DNA from: Bacteroidota bacterium
GTDB lineage: Bacteria > Bacteroidota > Bacteroidia > 2-12-FULL-35-15
Direction: 5' to 3'
Assembly (NCBI GenBank): GCA_025963775.1
Contig: JAOQAD010000037.1
Span: 65,638 to 129,637 of the forward strand
DNA length: 64,000 bases
Shown piece by piece: positions 42,787 through 50,597 of this stretch. Under the pieces are notes generated by a model. That model had not been told where the DNA came from and did no database searches. It was given only the letters and a program-made list of their open reading frames with translations. Position 1 is the stretch's first letter. Each line of letters opens with the position of its first letter. A program made the translations under genes and the position numbers.

Positions 42787-43965
42787 ATGAACGCATATAT
42801 AGTAGCAGGTTTCAGATCCGCAGTAGGCAAGGCCAACAGGGGCGGATTCCGTTTCACCCGTCCGGACGACCTGGCAACGGATGTTATCAAACATTTAATG
42901 GCTTCAGTGCCGAACGTTTCGCACGAACAGGTAGATGACCTTATTGTGGGCAACGCAATGCCGGAAGCTGAGCAGGGCCTTAACATGGCGCGCTTAATTT
43001 CATTGATGGCCTTCAACACCGATAAAGTTTCCGGCATGACCGTGAACCGTTATTGTGCTTCCGGCCTGGAAACAATTGCCATCGCAGCAGCAAAGATCCA
43101 TGCAGGCATGGCCGATTGCATTGTAGCAGGGGGCGCAGAAAGCATGAGCCTGATCCCGATGGGCGGCTGGAGAATTGTCCCGCATGCAGGCGTTGCACTG
43201 GCTCATCCCGATCATTACTGGGGAATGGGCTTAACGGCAGAAGCGGTTGCCAAAGAATTCAATGTGAGCCGTGAAGACCAGGATGCATTCGCTTTAAGCT
43301 CGCATTTAAAAGCGATGAAAGCCATTAAGGAAGGTAAGTTCAAGGATGAGATCGTTCCGGTGAAAGTTACTGAAACATACGTCGATGAGAATGAGAAAAA
43401 GAAAACACGCGATTTTATTGTTGATACAGATGAAGGCCCCCGCGCCGATACAACGCTCGATGCACTGGCAAAATTAAAACCTGTGTTCGATGCGAAGGGA
43501 AGCGTTACGGCAGGTAATTCATCGCAGACAAGCGACGGAGCTGCATTTGTAATGATCGTGAGCGAAAAGTTCCTGAAAGAAAACAAGCTGGAGCCGATCG
43601 CGAGAATGGTAAGCTTTGCGGCAGCAGGCGTTCCACCGCGCATCATGGGGATCGGCCCGGTGGCGGCTATTCCGAAGGCATTGAAATTAGCGGGAATGAA
43701 CCTTGGCCAGATCGATTTGATCGAGCTGAATGAAGCTTTTGCATCACAATCCCTGGCAGTAGTCCGTGAATTGAAATTAAATCCCGAGATCGTGAATGTG
43801 AACGGTGGCGCTATTTCCCTCGGGCACCCACTGGGTTGTTCGGGAGCCAAGCTGTCGGTACAATTATTCAGTGAGCTGAAGCGCCGGAATAAAAAATACG
43901 GCATTGTGAGTATGTGTGTAGGAACCGGGCAGGGCGCTGCAGGGATCTTCGAAATGCTTAATTGA
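42787..43965 (+). CDS. fadA: Acetyl-CoA C-acyltransferase (thiolase)
   Basis: 392-aa thiolase that releases acetyl-CoA from 3-ketoacyl-CoA in the last step of beta-oxidation. The nucleophilic Cys90 lies in NRYCASGLETIA, His347 in GHPLGCSGA and the proton-relay Cys377 in CVGTGQGAAG. All catalytic residues are present. It forms an enzyme set with fadN and the acyl-CoA dehydrogenase. The final bases of its TGA stop are the first bases of a GAGATGT array. Confidence 0.94.
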   Translation: MNAYIVAGFRSAVGKANRGGFRFTRPDDLATDVIKHLMASVPNVSHEQVDDLIVGNAMPEAEQGLNMARLISLMAFNTDKVSGMTVNRYCASGLETIAIAAAKIHAGMADCIVAGGAESMSLIPMGGWRIVPHAGVALAHPDHYWGMGLTAEAVAKEFNVSREDQDAFALSSHLKAMKAIKEGKFKDEIVPVKVTETYVDENEKKKTRDFIVDTDEGPRADTTLDALAKLKPVFDAKGSVTAGNSSQTSDGAAFVMIVSEKFLKENKLEPIARMVSFAAAGVPPRIMGIGPVAAIPKALKLAGMNLGQIDLIELNEAFASQSLAVVRELKLNPEIVNVNGGAISLGHPLGCSGAKLSVQLFSELKRRNKKYGIVSMCVGTGQGAAGIFEMLN

Positions 43966-44052
43966 GATGTGAGATGTGAGATGTGAGATGTGAGATGTGA
44001 GATGTGAGATGTGAGATGTGAGATGTGAGATGTGAGATGTGAGATGTGAGAT
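43964..44052 (+). repeat. Second forward heptamer array (GAGATGT)n after the fadA stop codon
   Basis: Twelve uninterrupted GAGATGT units in perfect phase, plus GAGAT. The first unit overlaps the thiolase TGA stop by two bases. This is the left side of the apparently empty junction. Confidence 0.95.
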
Positions 44053-44128
44053 TATTGACAACCTAAAAAAAATTAATTTAAATACACTAACTAAAATAAT
44101 AATGATTTAATTGAGAATACGATCGTGT

Positions 44129-44163
44129 AACTCTCAATACTAAAATCTCAATACTAAAATCTA
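44129..44163 (-). repeat. Second reverse-strand heptamer array before the acyl-CoA dehydrogenase start codon
   Basis: On the minus strand, five contiguous 7-mers: TAGATTT, TAGTATT, GAGATTT, TAGTATT, GAGAGTT. It ends 1 nt before the ATG at 44165. The 76 nt between the two arrays (44053-44128) are AT-rich and have no ORF. Confidence 0.85.
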
Positions 44164-44164
44164 T

Positions 44165-45940
44165 ATGACAACATTAAAAGGAGGCGAATTCCTCATCAAA
44201 GAAACAGAAGCAAAAGATGTATTCATCCCGGAAGAATGGAATGAAGAGCAGCAAATGATCGCGCAAACCTGCCATGATTTTCTTGCACAGCATGTATGGA
44301 ACAGCCTCGACCGTATCGATGCGCAGGAAGAAGGCCTGATGGTTGACCTGCTGAACAAGGCCGGTGAGCTTGGCTTGCTGGGCATCTCCGTGCCGGAAGA
44401 ATACGGCGGGTTCGGAAAGGACTTTACAACTTCAATGCTGGCGACTGAGATCCTCGGTGCGGGGCATTCCTTCGCAGTAGCGATCTCCGCACACACAGGC
44501 ATCGGTACATTGCCGATCTTATATTATGGAAATGCTGATCAAAAAGCGAAATACATTCCGAAGCTCGCCAGCGGCGAATGGAAAGCTGCCTATTGCTTAA
44601 CAGAGCCGGCTTCCGGATCGGATGCCAACTCGGGAAAAACAAAAGCGGTATTATCTGCGGACGGAAAACATTATGTCCTCAACGGGCAAAAAATGTGGAT
44701 CACCAATGGCGGCTTCGCTGATATCTTTACGGTATTCGCCAAGATCGACAATGATGAGAACCTTTCCGCTTTCATCGTGGAAAAATCATTCGGCGGTATT
44801 TCACTGAACCCGGAAGAGCACAAGATGGGGATCAAGGGAAGCTCCACGCGCCAGGTATTTTTTAACGATTGCAAAGTGCCGGTGGAAAACCTTTTATCCG
44901 ACAGGCAAAATGGTTTTAAGATCGCGGTGAACATATTGAACCTCGGGCGGATCAAGCTTGCAGGAGCGGCTGTTGGCGGAAGCAAGGAAACAACGACCAA
45001 GGCTGTGCAGTATGCAAATGAGCGCCAGCAGTTCGGCAGGCCGATCTCCAAATACGGAGCGATCCGTTACAAATTAGCGGAACAGGCAACACGCATTTAC
45101 GCAGCGGAATCTGCGATCTACAGGGCGAGCCAGAACATTGAAGACGCCATCAAATCACTGATCGCAGGTGGAATGGACGAGGCAAAGGCGAAATTAAAAG
45201 GCGTTGAGCAATTCGCAGTTGAGGCTGCCATTGTAAAAGTGCATGGCTCTGAAGTATTGGATTACGTAGTGGATGAAGGCGTTCAGATCTACGGCGGAAT
45301 GGGCTATAGCGCGGAAGCGCCGATGGACAGGGCTTACCGCGATGCACGCATCAACCGCATCTTTGAAGGAACCAACGAGATCAACAGGATGCTTACTGTC
45401 GACATGATGCTGAAACGCGCGATGAAAGGCGAACTCGACCTGATGGGGCCTGCACAGAAAGTTGCAGCTGAATTAATGAGCATTCCGGATATGAACAGCG
45501 GTGAAACAGGATCGTTCACCAATGAGAAAAGGTCGGTTGCCAATTTCAAAAAAGCGGTGCTGATGGTTGCGGGAGCAGCTGTTCAGAAGCTGATGACCCA
45601 GCTTGCCAAGGAGCAGGAAGTGCTGATGAACATTGCCGACATGATCATAGAAACATATGTATCGGAATCGGTGTTGCTGCGCGTTGAAAAATTAGCGGCT
45701 ATGAAAGGCGAAGATGCCTGCAAAGAGCAGATCGACATGATGAAGATATACATCAATGATGCGGCGGATAAGATCCACAAATCAGGGAAGGAAGCGATCA
45801 ACAGCTTCGCCGATGGCGATGAGCAGCGCGGGATGCTGATGGGCATCAAACGATTCACCAAGACAGAACCTTTGAATACAACGGAGCTGAGGAGAAATGT
45901 TTCCGCGAAGCTGATAGCGGAAAATAAGTATTGTTTTTAA
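44165..45940 (+). CDS. Acyl-CoA dehydrogenase family protein
   Basis: 591-aa flavoprotein that forms the 2-enoyl-CoA in the first step of beta-oxidation. Motifs: GLLGISVPEEYGGFGKD (about 76-92), the FAD/substrate motif YCLTEPASGSDA (about 143-154) and MWITNGGFADIFTVFA. RIFEGTNEINRM (about 398-409) precedes the long C-terminal extension (about 430-591) typical of the very-long-chain/ACAD9-like group. It is the last gene of the marR-fadN-fadA operon and is followed by a terminator. Confidence 0.92.
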   Translation: MTTLKGGEFLIKETEAKDVFIPEEWNEEQQMIAQTCHDFLAQHVWNSLDRIDAQEEGLMVDLLNKAGELGLLGISVPEEYGGFGKDFTTSMLATEILGAGHSFAVAISAHTGIGTLPILYYGNADQKAKYIPKLASGEWKAAYCLTEPASGSDANSGKTKAVLSADGKHYVLNGQKMWITNGGFADIFTVFAKIDNDENLSAFIVEKSFGGISLNPEEHKMGIKGSSTRQVFFNDCKVPVENLLSDRQNGFKIAVNILNLGRIKLAGAAVGGSKETTTKAVQYANERQQFGRPISKYGAIRYKLAEQATRIYAAESAIYRASQNIEDAIKSLIAGGMDEAKAKLKGVEQFAVEAAIVKVHGSEVLDYVVDEGVQIYGGMGYSAEAPMDRAYRDARINRIFEGTNEINRMLTVDMMLKRAMKGELDLMGPAQKVAAELMSIPDMNSGETGSFTNEKRSVANFKKAVLMVAGAAVQKLMTQLAKEQEVLMNIADMIIETYVSESVLLRVEKLAAMKGEDACKEQIDMMKIYINDAADKIHKSGKEAINSFADGDEQRGMLMGIKRFTKTEPLNTTELRRNVSAKLIAENKYCF

Positions 45941-45960
45941 AATCTACCGCAAAAAATGTT

Positions 45961-45990
45961 TTCTCGCAGAGGCGCAGAGAACGCAGAGTA
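45961..45990. repeat. GCAGAGGCGCAGAG-type repeat (family R7, single copy)
   Basis: TCGCAGAGGCGCAGAGAACG belongs to the same short family as the two inverted repeats that bracket the GxxExxY gene at 63234-63679. Confidence 0.6.
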
Positions 45991-46018
45991 AAAACCCACG
46001 GGAAACCGTGGGTTTTCT
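45988..46018 (+). terminator. Rho-independent terminator after the fad operon
   Basis: ACCCACGG pairs with CCGTGGGT around a GAAA tetraloop-like loop and is followed by TTTTCTTGTTT. An A-run on the left makes it partly bidirectional. Confidence 0.88.
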
Positions 46019-46054
46019 TGTTTATTGATCCTTCGGTTTTGCATTAAAAAAAAC

Positions 46055-46082
46055 GTCATCCCGTGCTCCGACACGGGATCTC
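46055..46082. repeat. Family R2 repeat, half-element
   Basis: GTCATCCCGTGCTCCGACAC followed by GGGATCTC: a CCCGTG/CACGGG hairpin like the ends of the longer R2 elements. The 189-bp gap 45941-46129 holds only this, R7 and the terminator. Confidence 0.7.
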
Positions 46083-46129
46083 ATAAATGCTTGCAGTTCT
46101 CTCCTAAATGAAATACCTTTGCCTTACAC

Positions 46130-46624
46130 ATGGAACTTCATTATGCATATTACTCCTCTCCTATCGGCCTTGTCGAGATCAGCGGCAACGAAGATGGCAT
46201 TGCCACACTTTATTTTGTTGATGAGCGGAAGCACAGTTCCTCCAAAGTCCATCCTTCACTGAAAGAATGCCTCTTGCAGGTGGAAGAATATTTCAAGGGC
46301 CTGCGCAAGGAATTCGGTATCAGGCTGAATCCGAAAGGCACCGATTTTCAGAAGCGTGTCTGGGAGAAGCTGTCTACATTACCTTACGGCCGCACAGTTT
46401 CTTACCTCGACATTTCCCGGATGCTCGGCGATGCCAATGCAACAAGAGCAGTGGGCAATGCCAACGGCAGCAACCCGATCTCCATCATTGTGCCCTGCCA
46501 CAGGGTGATCGGCGTAAGCGGAAAGCTTGTGGGGTATGGCGGCGGACTCTGGCGAAAGGAATGGCTGCTGAATCATGAAAAAAGTAGTACCTTCGGCAAA
46601 CAGACTACATTATTCAGCCCGTAA
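46130..46624 (+). CDS. ogt: Methylated-DNA--protein-cysteine S-methyltransferase
   Basis: 164-aa DNA repair protein that removes O6-alkyl groups from guanine by transfer to its own cysteine. The active site is IIVPCHRVIG with acceptor Cys123. The helix-turn-helix recognition region is SYLDISRMLGDANATRAVGN (91-110), with GNANGSNP before the active site. The length fits the short Ogt/MGMT form without the Ada domain. It may be cotranscribed with the next gene (33 bp gap). Confidence 0.94.
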   Translation: MELHYAYYSSPIGLVEISGNEDGIATLYFVDERKHSSSKVHPSLKECLLQVEEYFKGLRKEFGIRLNPKGTDFQKRVWEKLSTLPYGRTVSYLDISRMLGDANATRAVGNANGSNPISIIVPCHRVIGVSGKLVGYGGGLWRKEWLLNHEKSSTFGKQTTLFSP

Positions 46625-46657
46625 AAACACAGGACTTCATCCGCAAAATTAAAGCAT

Positions 46658-47209
46658 GTGAGCAAGAAAGATTTTTTTTCCGCTTTTTTAAAGCAAACCA
46701 AGAACATCGGGGCCATCGCTCCGAGCTCACGTTTCCTGGTGAAAAAAATGCTGGATCCCATCGATTTTAAAACAGTGAAATGCATCGTGGAATTCGGCCC
46801 GGGCACCGGAAGCATCACGCATGAGCTGCTGAACCTGATGCCAAAAGATTCGGTATTGCTGGCTTTCGAGATCAATGCCGATTTCTGTGAGATCCTGAAT
46901 GAGATAAAAGACCCGCGATTAAAGATCATCAGCGACACTGCCGAGAACATCGAGCTTTACCTCAAAGAAAATAATATTGAGCGCGTGGATTATATTGTAT
47001 CCTCACTTCCTTTTGCAATGATCCCGAACGGGATCGTAAAGAATATTTTAGCAGTGGTGAAGAAAGTGCTGAAGCCTGCCGGGATGTTCATGCAGTACCA
47101 GTATTCGCTGAATGCCTATAAAAAGCTGAAAGGCACTTTTAAAAATGTAGAGATCAGCTTTACGCCGATCAATATTCCTCCTGCGTTCGTGTTTGTCTGC
47201 AACGACTAA
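46658..47209 (+). CDS. Class I SAM-dependent methyltransferase (phospholipid N-methyltransferase-like, COG3963)
   Basis: 183 aa. The start codon is GTG at 46658 (the overlapping ATG at 46656 is out of frame and stops at once). The N-terminus FLKQTKNIGAIAPSSRFLVK is the hallmark of the COG3963 group, and motif I is VEFGPGTGSITHELL. The acidic motif II residue is in LAFEINADF. Relatives methylate phosphatidylethanolamine or are annotated as rRNA adenine methylase-like; the substrate here is unproven. Its TAA stop overlaps the stop codon of the convergent gene. Confidence 0.82.
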   Translation: MSKKDFFSAFLKQTKNIGAIAPSSRFLVKKMLDPIDFKTVKCIVEFGPGTGSITHELLNLMPKDSVLLAFEINADFCEILNEIKDPRLKIISDTAENIELYLKENNIERVDYIVSSLPFAMIPNGIVKNILAVVKKVLKPAGMFMQYQYSLNAYKKLKGTFKNVEISFTPINIPPAFVFVCND

Positions 47210-47682
47210 GGCGCATCGATCGTTTCGAGCTGCTCGAATTCAATCACCTTCATTTGTTTCCTTTTTTTTCCTGCCGAATAATAGATAACTACGCCACCTT
47301 CAATATTCGTGGTATCCACTTTTGTATTCTGCGGGGCGCCGGGGCGGCCGCTTCCGCGCTGCTTCGTTTTCCCGAAGCTGATGAGGTAATTGCCTGTCCC
47401 GAGGTTTGAATATGAATCCAGCTGTTTATAATCCGGTGAGGCTGCATCGGGATTATCCACTTTCACCATGTTGAACTTTACGGATTGCCCGGAAGAGATG
47501 CTGATCACCGAATCGACGCTCCATTTGCCCTTTTTGCACTGGCAGAGAAATACATTATAGGTGGTTGATGAAGTTGGCGAAGCGCCCTGGTTCACCGTTT
47601 GCATGGTGGCCTTTCTCAGCGTTAAGTCCTGCGCCCCGGCAGTTGACGATATTATCAAAAATAAAAAAAACAGTTTCTTCAT
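47206..47682 (-). CDS. Hypothetical secreted protein
   Basis: 158 aa with a clear signal peptide (MKKLFFLFLIISSTAGAQ). The mature part is beta-rich with the pattern YNVFLCQCKKGKW and a basic C-terminus (SAGKKRKQMKVIEFE). No family recognised. The gene is convergent with the methyltransferase and their stop codons share bases (CTAA at 47206-47209). Its promoter region to 47720 is shared with the divergent paiB-like gene, only 38 bp away. Confidence 0.7.
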   Translation of the reverse strand: MKKLFFLFLIISSTAGAQDLTLRKATMQTVNQGASPTSSTTYNVFLCQCKKGKWSVDSVISISSGQSVKFNMVKVDNPDAASPDYKQLDSYSNLGTGNYLISFGKTKQRGSGRPGAPQNTKVDTTNIEGGVVIYYSAGKKRKQMKVIEFEQLETIDAP

Positions 47683-47720
47683 AATTCGTAATTTAGCTTA
47701 AAGTTAGAAATAAAAACGGT

Positions 47721-48329
47721 ATGTATATTCCACCTTATTATCGCGAGGAAGACAAAGAGAAACTGATCCCGTTCATGAAGGCCCATAATTTTGCAAACCT
47801 TGTGAGCAGTGCAAATAATGCGCCGACAGCCACGCACCTGCCTTTTGTGATCGAAGAACGTGAAGAAAAGCTGTTCCTCGTATCGCACATGGCAAAGGCG
47901 AATCCGCAATGGCAAAGCTTTTCCGGCAACGAATTGCTCATCATCTTCCAGGGGCCTCATGCTTACATTTCACCTTCGCATTATGAAAAACAGCAGAATG
48001 TGCCGACATGGAACTATATCGCAGTGCATGCTTACGGAAAAGCAAGAATCATCGATGATCCGAAAGAGGTATGGAACCTGATGGAGCGGACCATTCATAA
48101 ATTCGAGGAAAAATTCATGGAGCAATGGAAAAATCTTGCGCCGGGTTACGTAACTAATATGCTGAAAGAGATCGTTGCGTTCGAAATTGAAGTAACGAAG
48201 CTGGATGGAAAATACAAGCTGAGCCAGAACAAGACAAAGAATGAGCAGCAGCAGATCATTTCTTCGTTTGAAAACAGTGAAGATTCGGTGCAGAAGGAAA
48301 TCGCGGAAGAGATGAAGAAGAAGATATAG
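47721..48329 (+). CDS. PaiB-like FMN-binding regulator
   Basis: 202 aa. Family start MYIPPYYREEDKEKLIPFMK, then ATHLPFVIEE, FQGPHAYISPSHYE and VPTWNYIAVHAYGKA (split-barrel flavin-binding fold), followed by a C-terminal helix-rich tail with EIVAFEIEVTKLDGKYKLSQ, all diagnostic for PaiB. PaiB is a negative regulator of sporulation and protease genes in Bacillus and binds FMN. Its partner PaiA is not adjacent here. The role in this organism is unknown. Confidence 0.9.
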   Translation: MYIPPYYREEDKEKLIPFMKAHNFANLVSSANNAPTATHLPFVIEEREEKLFLVSHMAKANPQWQSFSGNELLIIFQGPHAYISPSHYEKQQNVPTWNYIAVHAYGKARIIDDPKEVWNLMERTIHKFEEKFMEQWKNLAPGYVTNMLKEIVAFEIEVTKLDGKYKLSQNKTKNEQQQIISSFENSEDSVQKEIAEEMKKKI

Positions 48330-48370
48330 CAGTTGGCAGTAGGCAATTAAAACAGTTGGCAATGTTAGAA

Positions 48371-48450
48371 CGTCATTGCGAGGGCTTTTCGCCCGAAGCA
48401 ATCTAATCACGCAGCTTCATGAGATTGCTTCGCTATCGCTCGCAATGACG
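48371..48450. repeat. Dispersed palindromic repeat, family R3
   Basis: CGTCATTGCGAGGGCTTTTC at the left and CGCTATCGCTCGCAATGACG at the right form a long inverted repeat with GAAGCAATCT / AGATTGCTTC inner arms. It ends 20 nt before the next start codon. Homologous to 49870-49938. Confidence 0.85.
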
Positions 48451-48469
48451 CTCCGAAAAAAAACAGCAA

Positions 48470-49363
48470 ATGAAAAACACACTCTTATACTTCAGCTTTC
48501 TTCTTAGTCAAACGCTTTTTGCGCAGCTCCCCAACACAGACATCTGGCTGCTGGACATCAAAGCAACAAAGGATACCGTCATCTTATCCAACCCGGTGAA
48601 CATCACCAACCGCGCAGGTTACGACAACCAGCCCTCCTTTTCTCCCGATGGAAAATACATTCTGTACACTTCCATCCGCGATGAAAAGCAATCGGATATT
48701 TACAAATACGACCTGAAAACAAAACAGGTCTCGCAATTCACCAACACGCCTGCAACCAGCGAGTACTCGCCCACTTTTATGCCGGACGGAAAAAACATTT
48801 CGGTAGTGATGGTGGAGCCCGACAGCGTGCAAAGGCTTTGGAAGTTTCCAATTAAAGGCGGAGCGCCCAGCCTTGTAATGGATAAGGTGGATTCGATCGG
48901 GTATCATTGCTGGATCACGAAAGACAGTCTTGCTTTGGTGATGATCACGGAACCGCCAAGCATCCATGTTGTGAATACGAAAACACAAAAGGAAAACGCA
49001 TTTGCTGATAATGCCGGTAGGTGTTTGCAAAAATTCCCAACACAGGCCGGTATTGGCTTTTTCTATATGGTAAAAGAAAACAAAAGCGACAGTCTATTAA
49101 AATTACACATTAGTAATTCTAAATACCGAAATACAGCAGCGAGGGAGCCGATTGTGCTTGGAAAGGAAATCCAGGATTATGCTATTATCTGGAATGTTTA
49201 TCAGCCTGTTATTATATACGGGAATAAATCCAGCTTAACCGCTATAGGATATTTTTCCGACTGGTATGCCGGTTCATTAAAGCTTTCCCAATATGGAATT
49301 AAAAACATCACCCGCATCGCCATCAGTCCCGACGGAACAAAAATGGCAATTGTAGCGGAGTAA
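48470..49363 (+). CDS. TolB-like WD40/PD40 beta-propeller exported protein
   Basis: 297 aa. The signal peptide (MKNTLLYFSFLLSQTLFAQ) is followed by PD40-type repeats: NQPSFSPDGKYILYTSIRD, YSPTFMPDGKNISVVMVEPD and later IAISPDGTKMAIVAE. Such propellers bind proteins or peptides in the periplasm. No enzyme domain is attached. It is shorter than full TolB and lacks its N-terminal domain. Confidence 0.82.
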   Translation: MKNTLLYFSFLLSQTLFAQLPNTDIWLLDIKATKDTVILSNPVNITNRAGYDNQPSFSPDGKYILYTSIRDEKQSDIYKYDLKTKQVSQFTNTPATSEYSPTFMPDGKNISVVMVEPDSVQRLWKFPIKGGAPSLVMDKVDSIGYHCWITKDSLALVMITEPPSIHVVNTKTQKENAFADNAGRCLQKFPTQAGIGFFYMVKENKSDSLLKLHISNSKYRNTAAREPIVLGKEIQDYAIIWNVYQPVIIYGNKSSLTAIGYFSDWYAGSLKLSQYGIKNITRIAISPDGTKMAIVAE

Positions 49364-49366
49364 AAA

Positions 49367-49410
49367 GCTCTGCGGCCTTTGCGTAAACCTTTGCGAACTT
49401 TGCGGTTAAG
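49367..49410. repeat. TTTGCG-rich short repeat (family R7, degenerate)
   Basis: CTCTGCGGCCTTTGCGTAAA then CCTTTGCGAACTTTGCGGTT: three TTTGCG units about 11-15 nt apart, resembling the right-hand repeat of the GxxExxY cassette (GCGCCTTTGCGGTAAA). It fills the gap between two plus-strand genes and ends 5 nt before the next ATG. Confidence 0.6.
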
Positions 49411-49414
49411 AAAC

Positions 49415-49864
49415 ATGAAACCCGAAACATACACACAAAACAATTACACCATCAGCAGCGACAGCTCCAGGCTCGACATTGCTTTCATTCATGGCTATTT
49501 AAGCCGCTCCTACTGGGCGGAAGAGATCCCGGAAGAGATTGTAAAAAAATCGATTGAGCACTCCTTATGCTTCGGAGTTTATAAGGATGATTTGCAGGTT
49601 GGCTTTGCAAGGGTCATTTCGGATTATTCAACATTCGCCTACCTTGCTGACGTTTTTATCATCGAGGAAGAACGCGGAAAAGGATTATCGAAATGGCTGA
49701 TGGAATGCATTATGAAGCATGAGCAACTACAGGGCCTGCGGAATTTCTGTTTACTGACGAGGGATGCACATACGCTGTATGAAAAATTCGGATTTAAGAA
49801 TTTAGAGAAGCCGCAGAATTTTATGGCGGTGAAAGCGGATAATTTTTATAAGAAGAAAAATTAG
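49415..49864 (+). CDS. GNAT family N-acetyltransferase
   Basis: 149 aa from the ATG at 49415; an earlier in-frame ATG at 49379 lies inside a repeat and is rejected. The acetyl-CoA-binding motif A appears as ADVFIIEEERGKGLSKWLME, with the RGKGLS pyrophosphate loop. The N-terminal part (FIHGYLSRSYWAEEIP) and HTLYEKFGF near the end are typical of the small single-domain GNAT group annotated as YjcF/Acetyltransf_1. Substrate unknown. Confidence 0.9.
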   Translation: MKPETYTQNNYTISSDSSRLDIAFIHGYLSRSYWAEEIPEEIVKKSIEHSLCFGVYKDDLQVGFARVISDYSTFAYLADVFIIEEERGKGLSKWLMECIMKHEQLQGLRNFCLLTRDAHTLYEKFGFKNLEKPQNFMAVKADNFYKKKN

Positions 49865-49869
49865 GGGAA

Positions 49870-49938
49870 CGTCATTGCGAGCGGCAGCGAAGCAATCTCA
49901 TTTTCCCGGCAGATTGCTTCGCTGTCGCTCGCAATGAC
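49870..49938. repeat. Dispersed palindromic repeat, family R3
   Basis: CGTCATTGCGAGCGGCAGCG at the left and GCTGTCGCTCGCAATGAC at the right are nearly perfect inverted arms; the inner arms GAAGCAATCT / AGATTGCTTC are the same as at 48371-48450. The element could fold into one ~30-bp hairpin. Confidence 0.88.
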
Positions 49939-49953
49939 CACAAAAACGTAAGC

Positions 49954-50442
49954 TTACAGCGGGAACTTCTTCTTCATTTCCTCTACAACAGCGAACACAG
50001 CCGGGCAAACTGCCGTATTCTTTATTGTGAGATCAAGTACCTGGTGAAAACGCTTCCTGTCGGTATGCGGGTATTCGCGGCAGGCAGTCGGCCGGTCTTC
50101 GTACACAAGACAATAATTTTCAGAATCCAAAAACGGACAGGGTGCCATATTCAATACATAATCCTTATCCTCATCGATGTGCAGGTATTTCGCGATAAAG
50201 TCGGAAGGGCGCATCCTTAAACGCTTTGCAATGCGGTCGATATCGCGCTCATAAAAAATAGGACTGGTGGTTTTACAGCAATTGGCGCATTTCAGGCAAT
50301 CCGTCCTTTCAAATGCTTCATCGTGCAAACGATGTACAACATCATCCAGGGTTCTCGGCGTTTTTCGTTTTAGTTTCTCAAACAGCTTTTTAGTGCCAGG
50401 CTCCGCCTTTTGCGCCCGCTGCTTTAAAGTATCCAGTTGCAT
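49954..50442 (-). CDS. YkgJ family cysteine cluster protein
   Basis: 162-aa predicted zinc- or iron-binding protein. The cysteine cluster is CLKCANCCK (about 54-62), followed by APCPFLDSENYCLVYEDRP and CREYPHTDRK, the family signature. It is in the cytoplasm with no signal peptide. Function in vivo is poorly known; relatives are suggested Fe-S or zinc chaperones. Single gene, flanked by repeats. Confidence 0.9.
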   Translation of the reverse strand: MQLDTLKQRAQKAEPGTKKLFEKLKRKTPRTLDDVVHRLHDEAFERTDCLKCANCCKTTSPIFYERDIDRIAKRLRMRPSDFIAKYLHIDEDKDYVLNMAPCPFLDSENYCLVYEDRPTACREYPHTDRKRFHQVLDLTIKNTAVCPAVFAVVEEMKKKFPL

Positions 50443-50488
50443 GCTGCAAAATTACGAAAAGAATTAATAAGTGGGAATTGTTGTGTAT

Positions 50489-50591
50489 ACCACCCCAACC
50501 CTCCTAAGAGGGGGGAGCAGATACTGCAAAATGTTAAGAAGAGTTTTTCTACGAAGCGTTTCCCCTCCTCCCAGGAGGGGCCAGGGGTGGT
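50489..50591. repeat. Inverted repeat pair (family R6) with CCACCCC...AGGGGTGG ends
   Basis: The left arm ACCACCCCAACCCTCC followed by TAAGAGGGGGG (50489-50517) and the right arm CCCCTCCTCCCAGGAGGGG then CCAGGGGTGGT (50562-50591) are imperfect reverse complements. Each arm is also a smaller hairpin (CCTCCTaagAGGGGG; CCTCCcagGAGG). The right arm ends 6 nt before the stop of the SGNH hydrolase gene. Confidence 0.8.
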
Positions 50592-50597
50592 CTTGCA

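Noticed and set aside
42234-44052. Heptamer arrays considered as CRISPR
   Set aside because: Units are 7 nt with no spacers, and no cas genes are present; they are simple tandem repeats.
43864-44061. Minus-strand ORF of 65 aa made of repeated SHLT/SHIS units
   Set aside because: It is only the reverse reading of the GAGATGT heptamer array and has no independent signal of coding.
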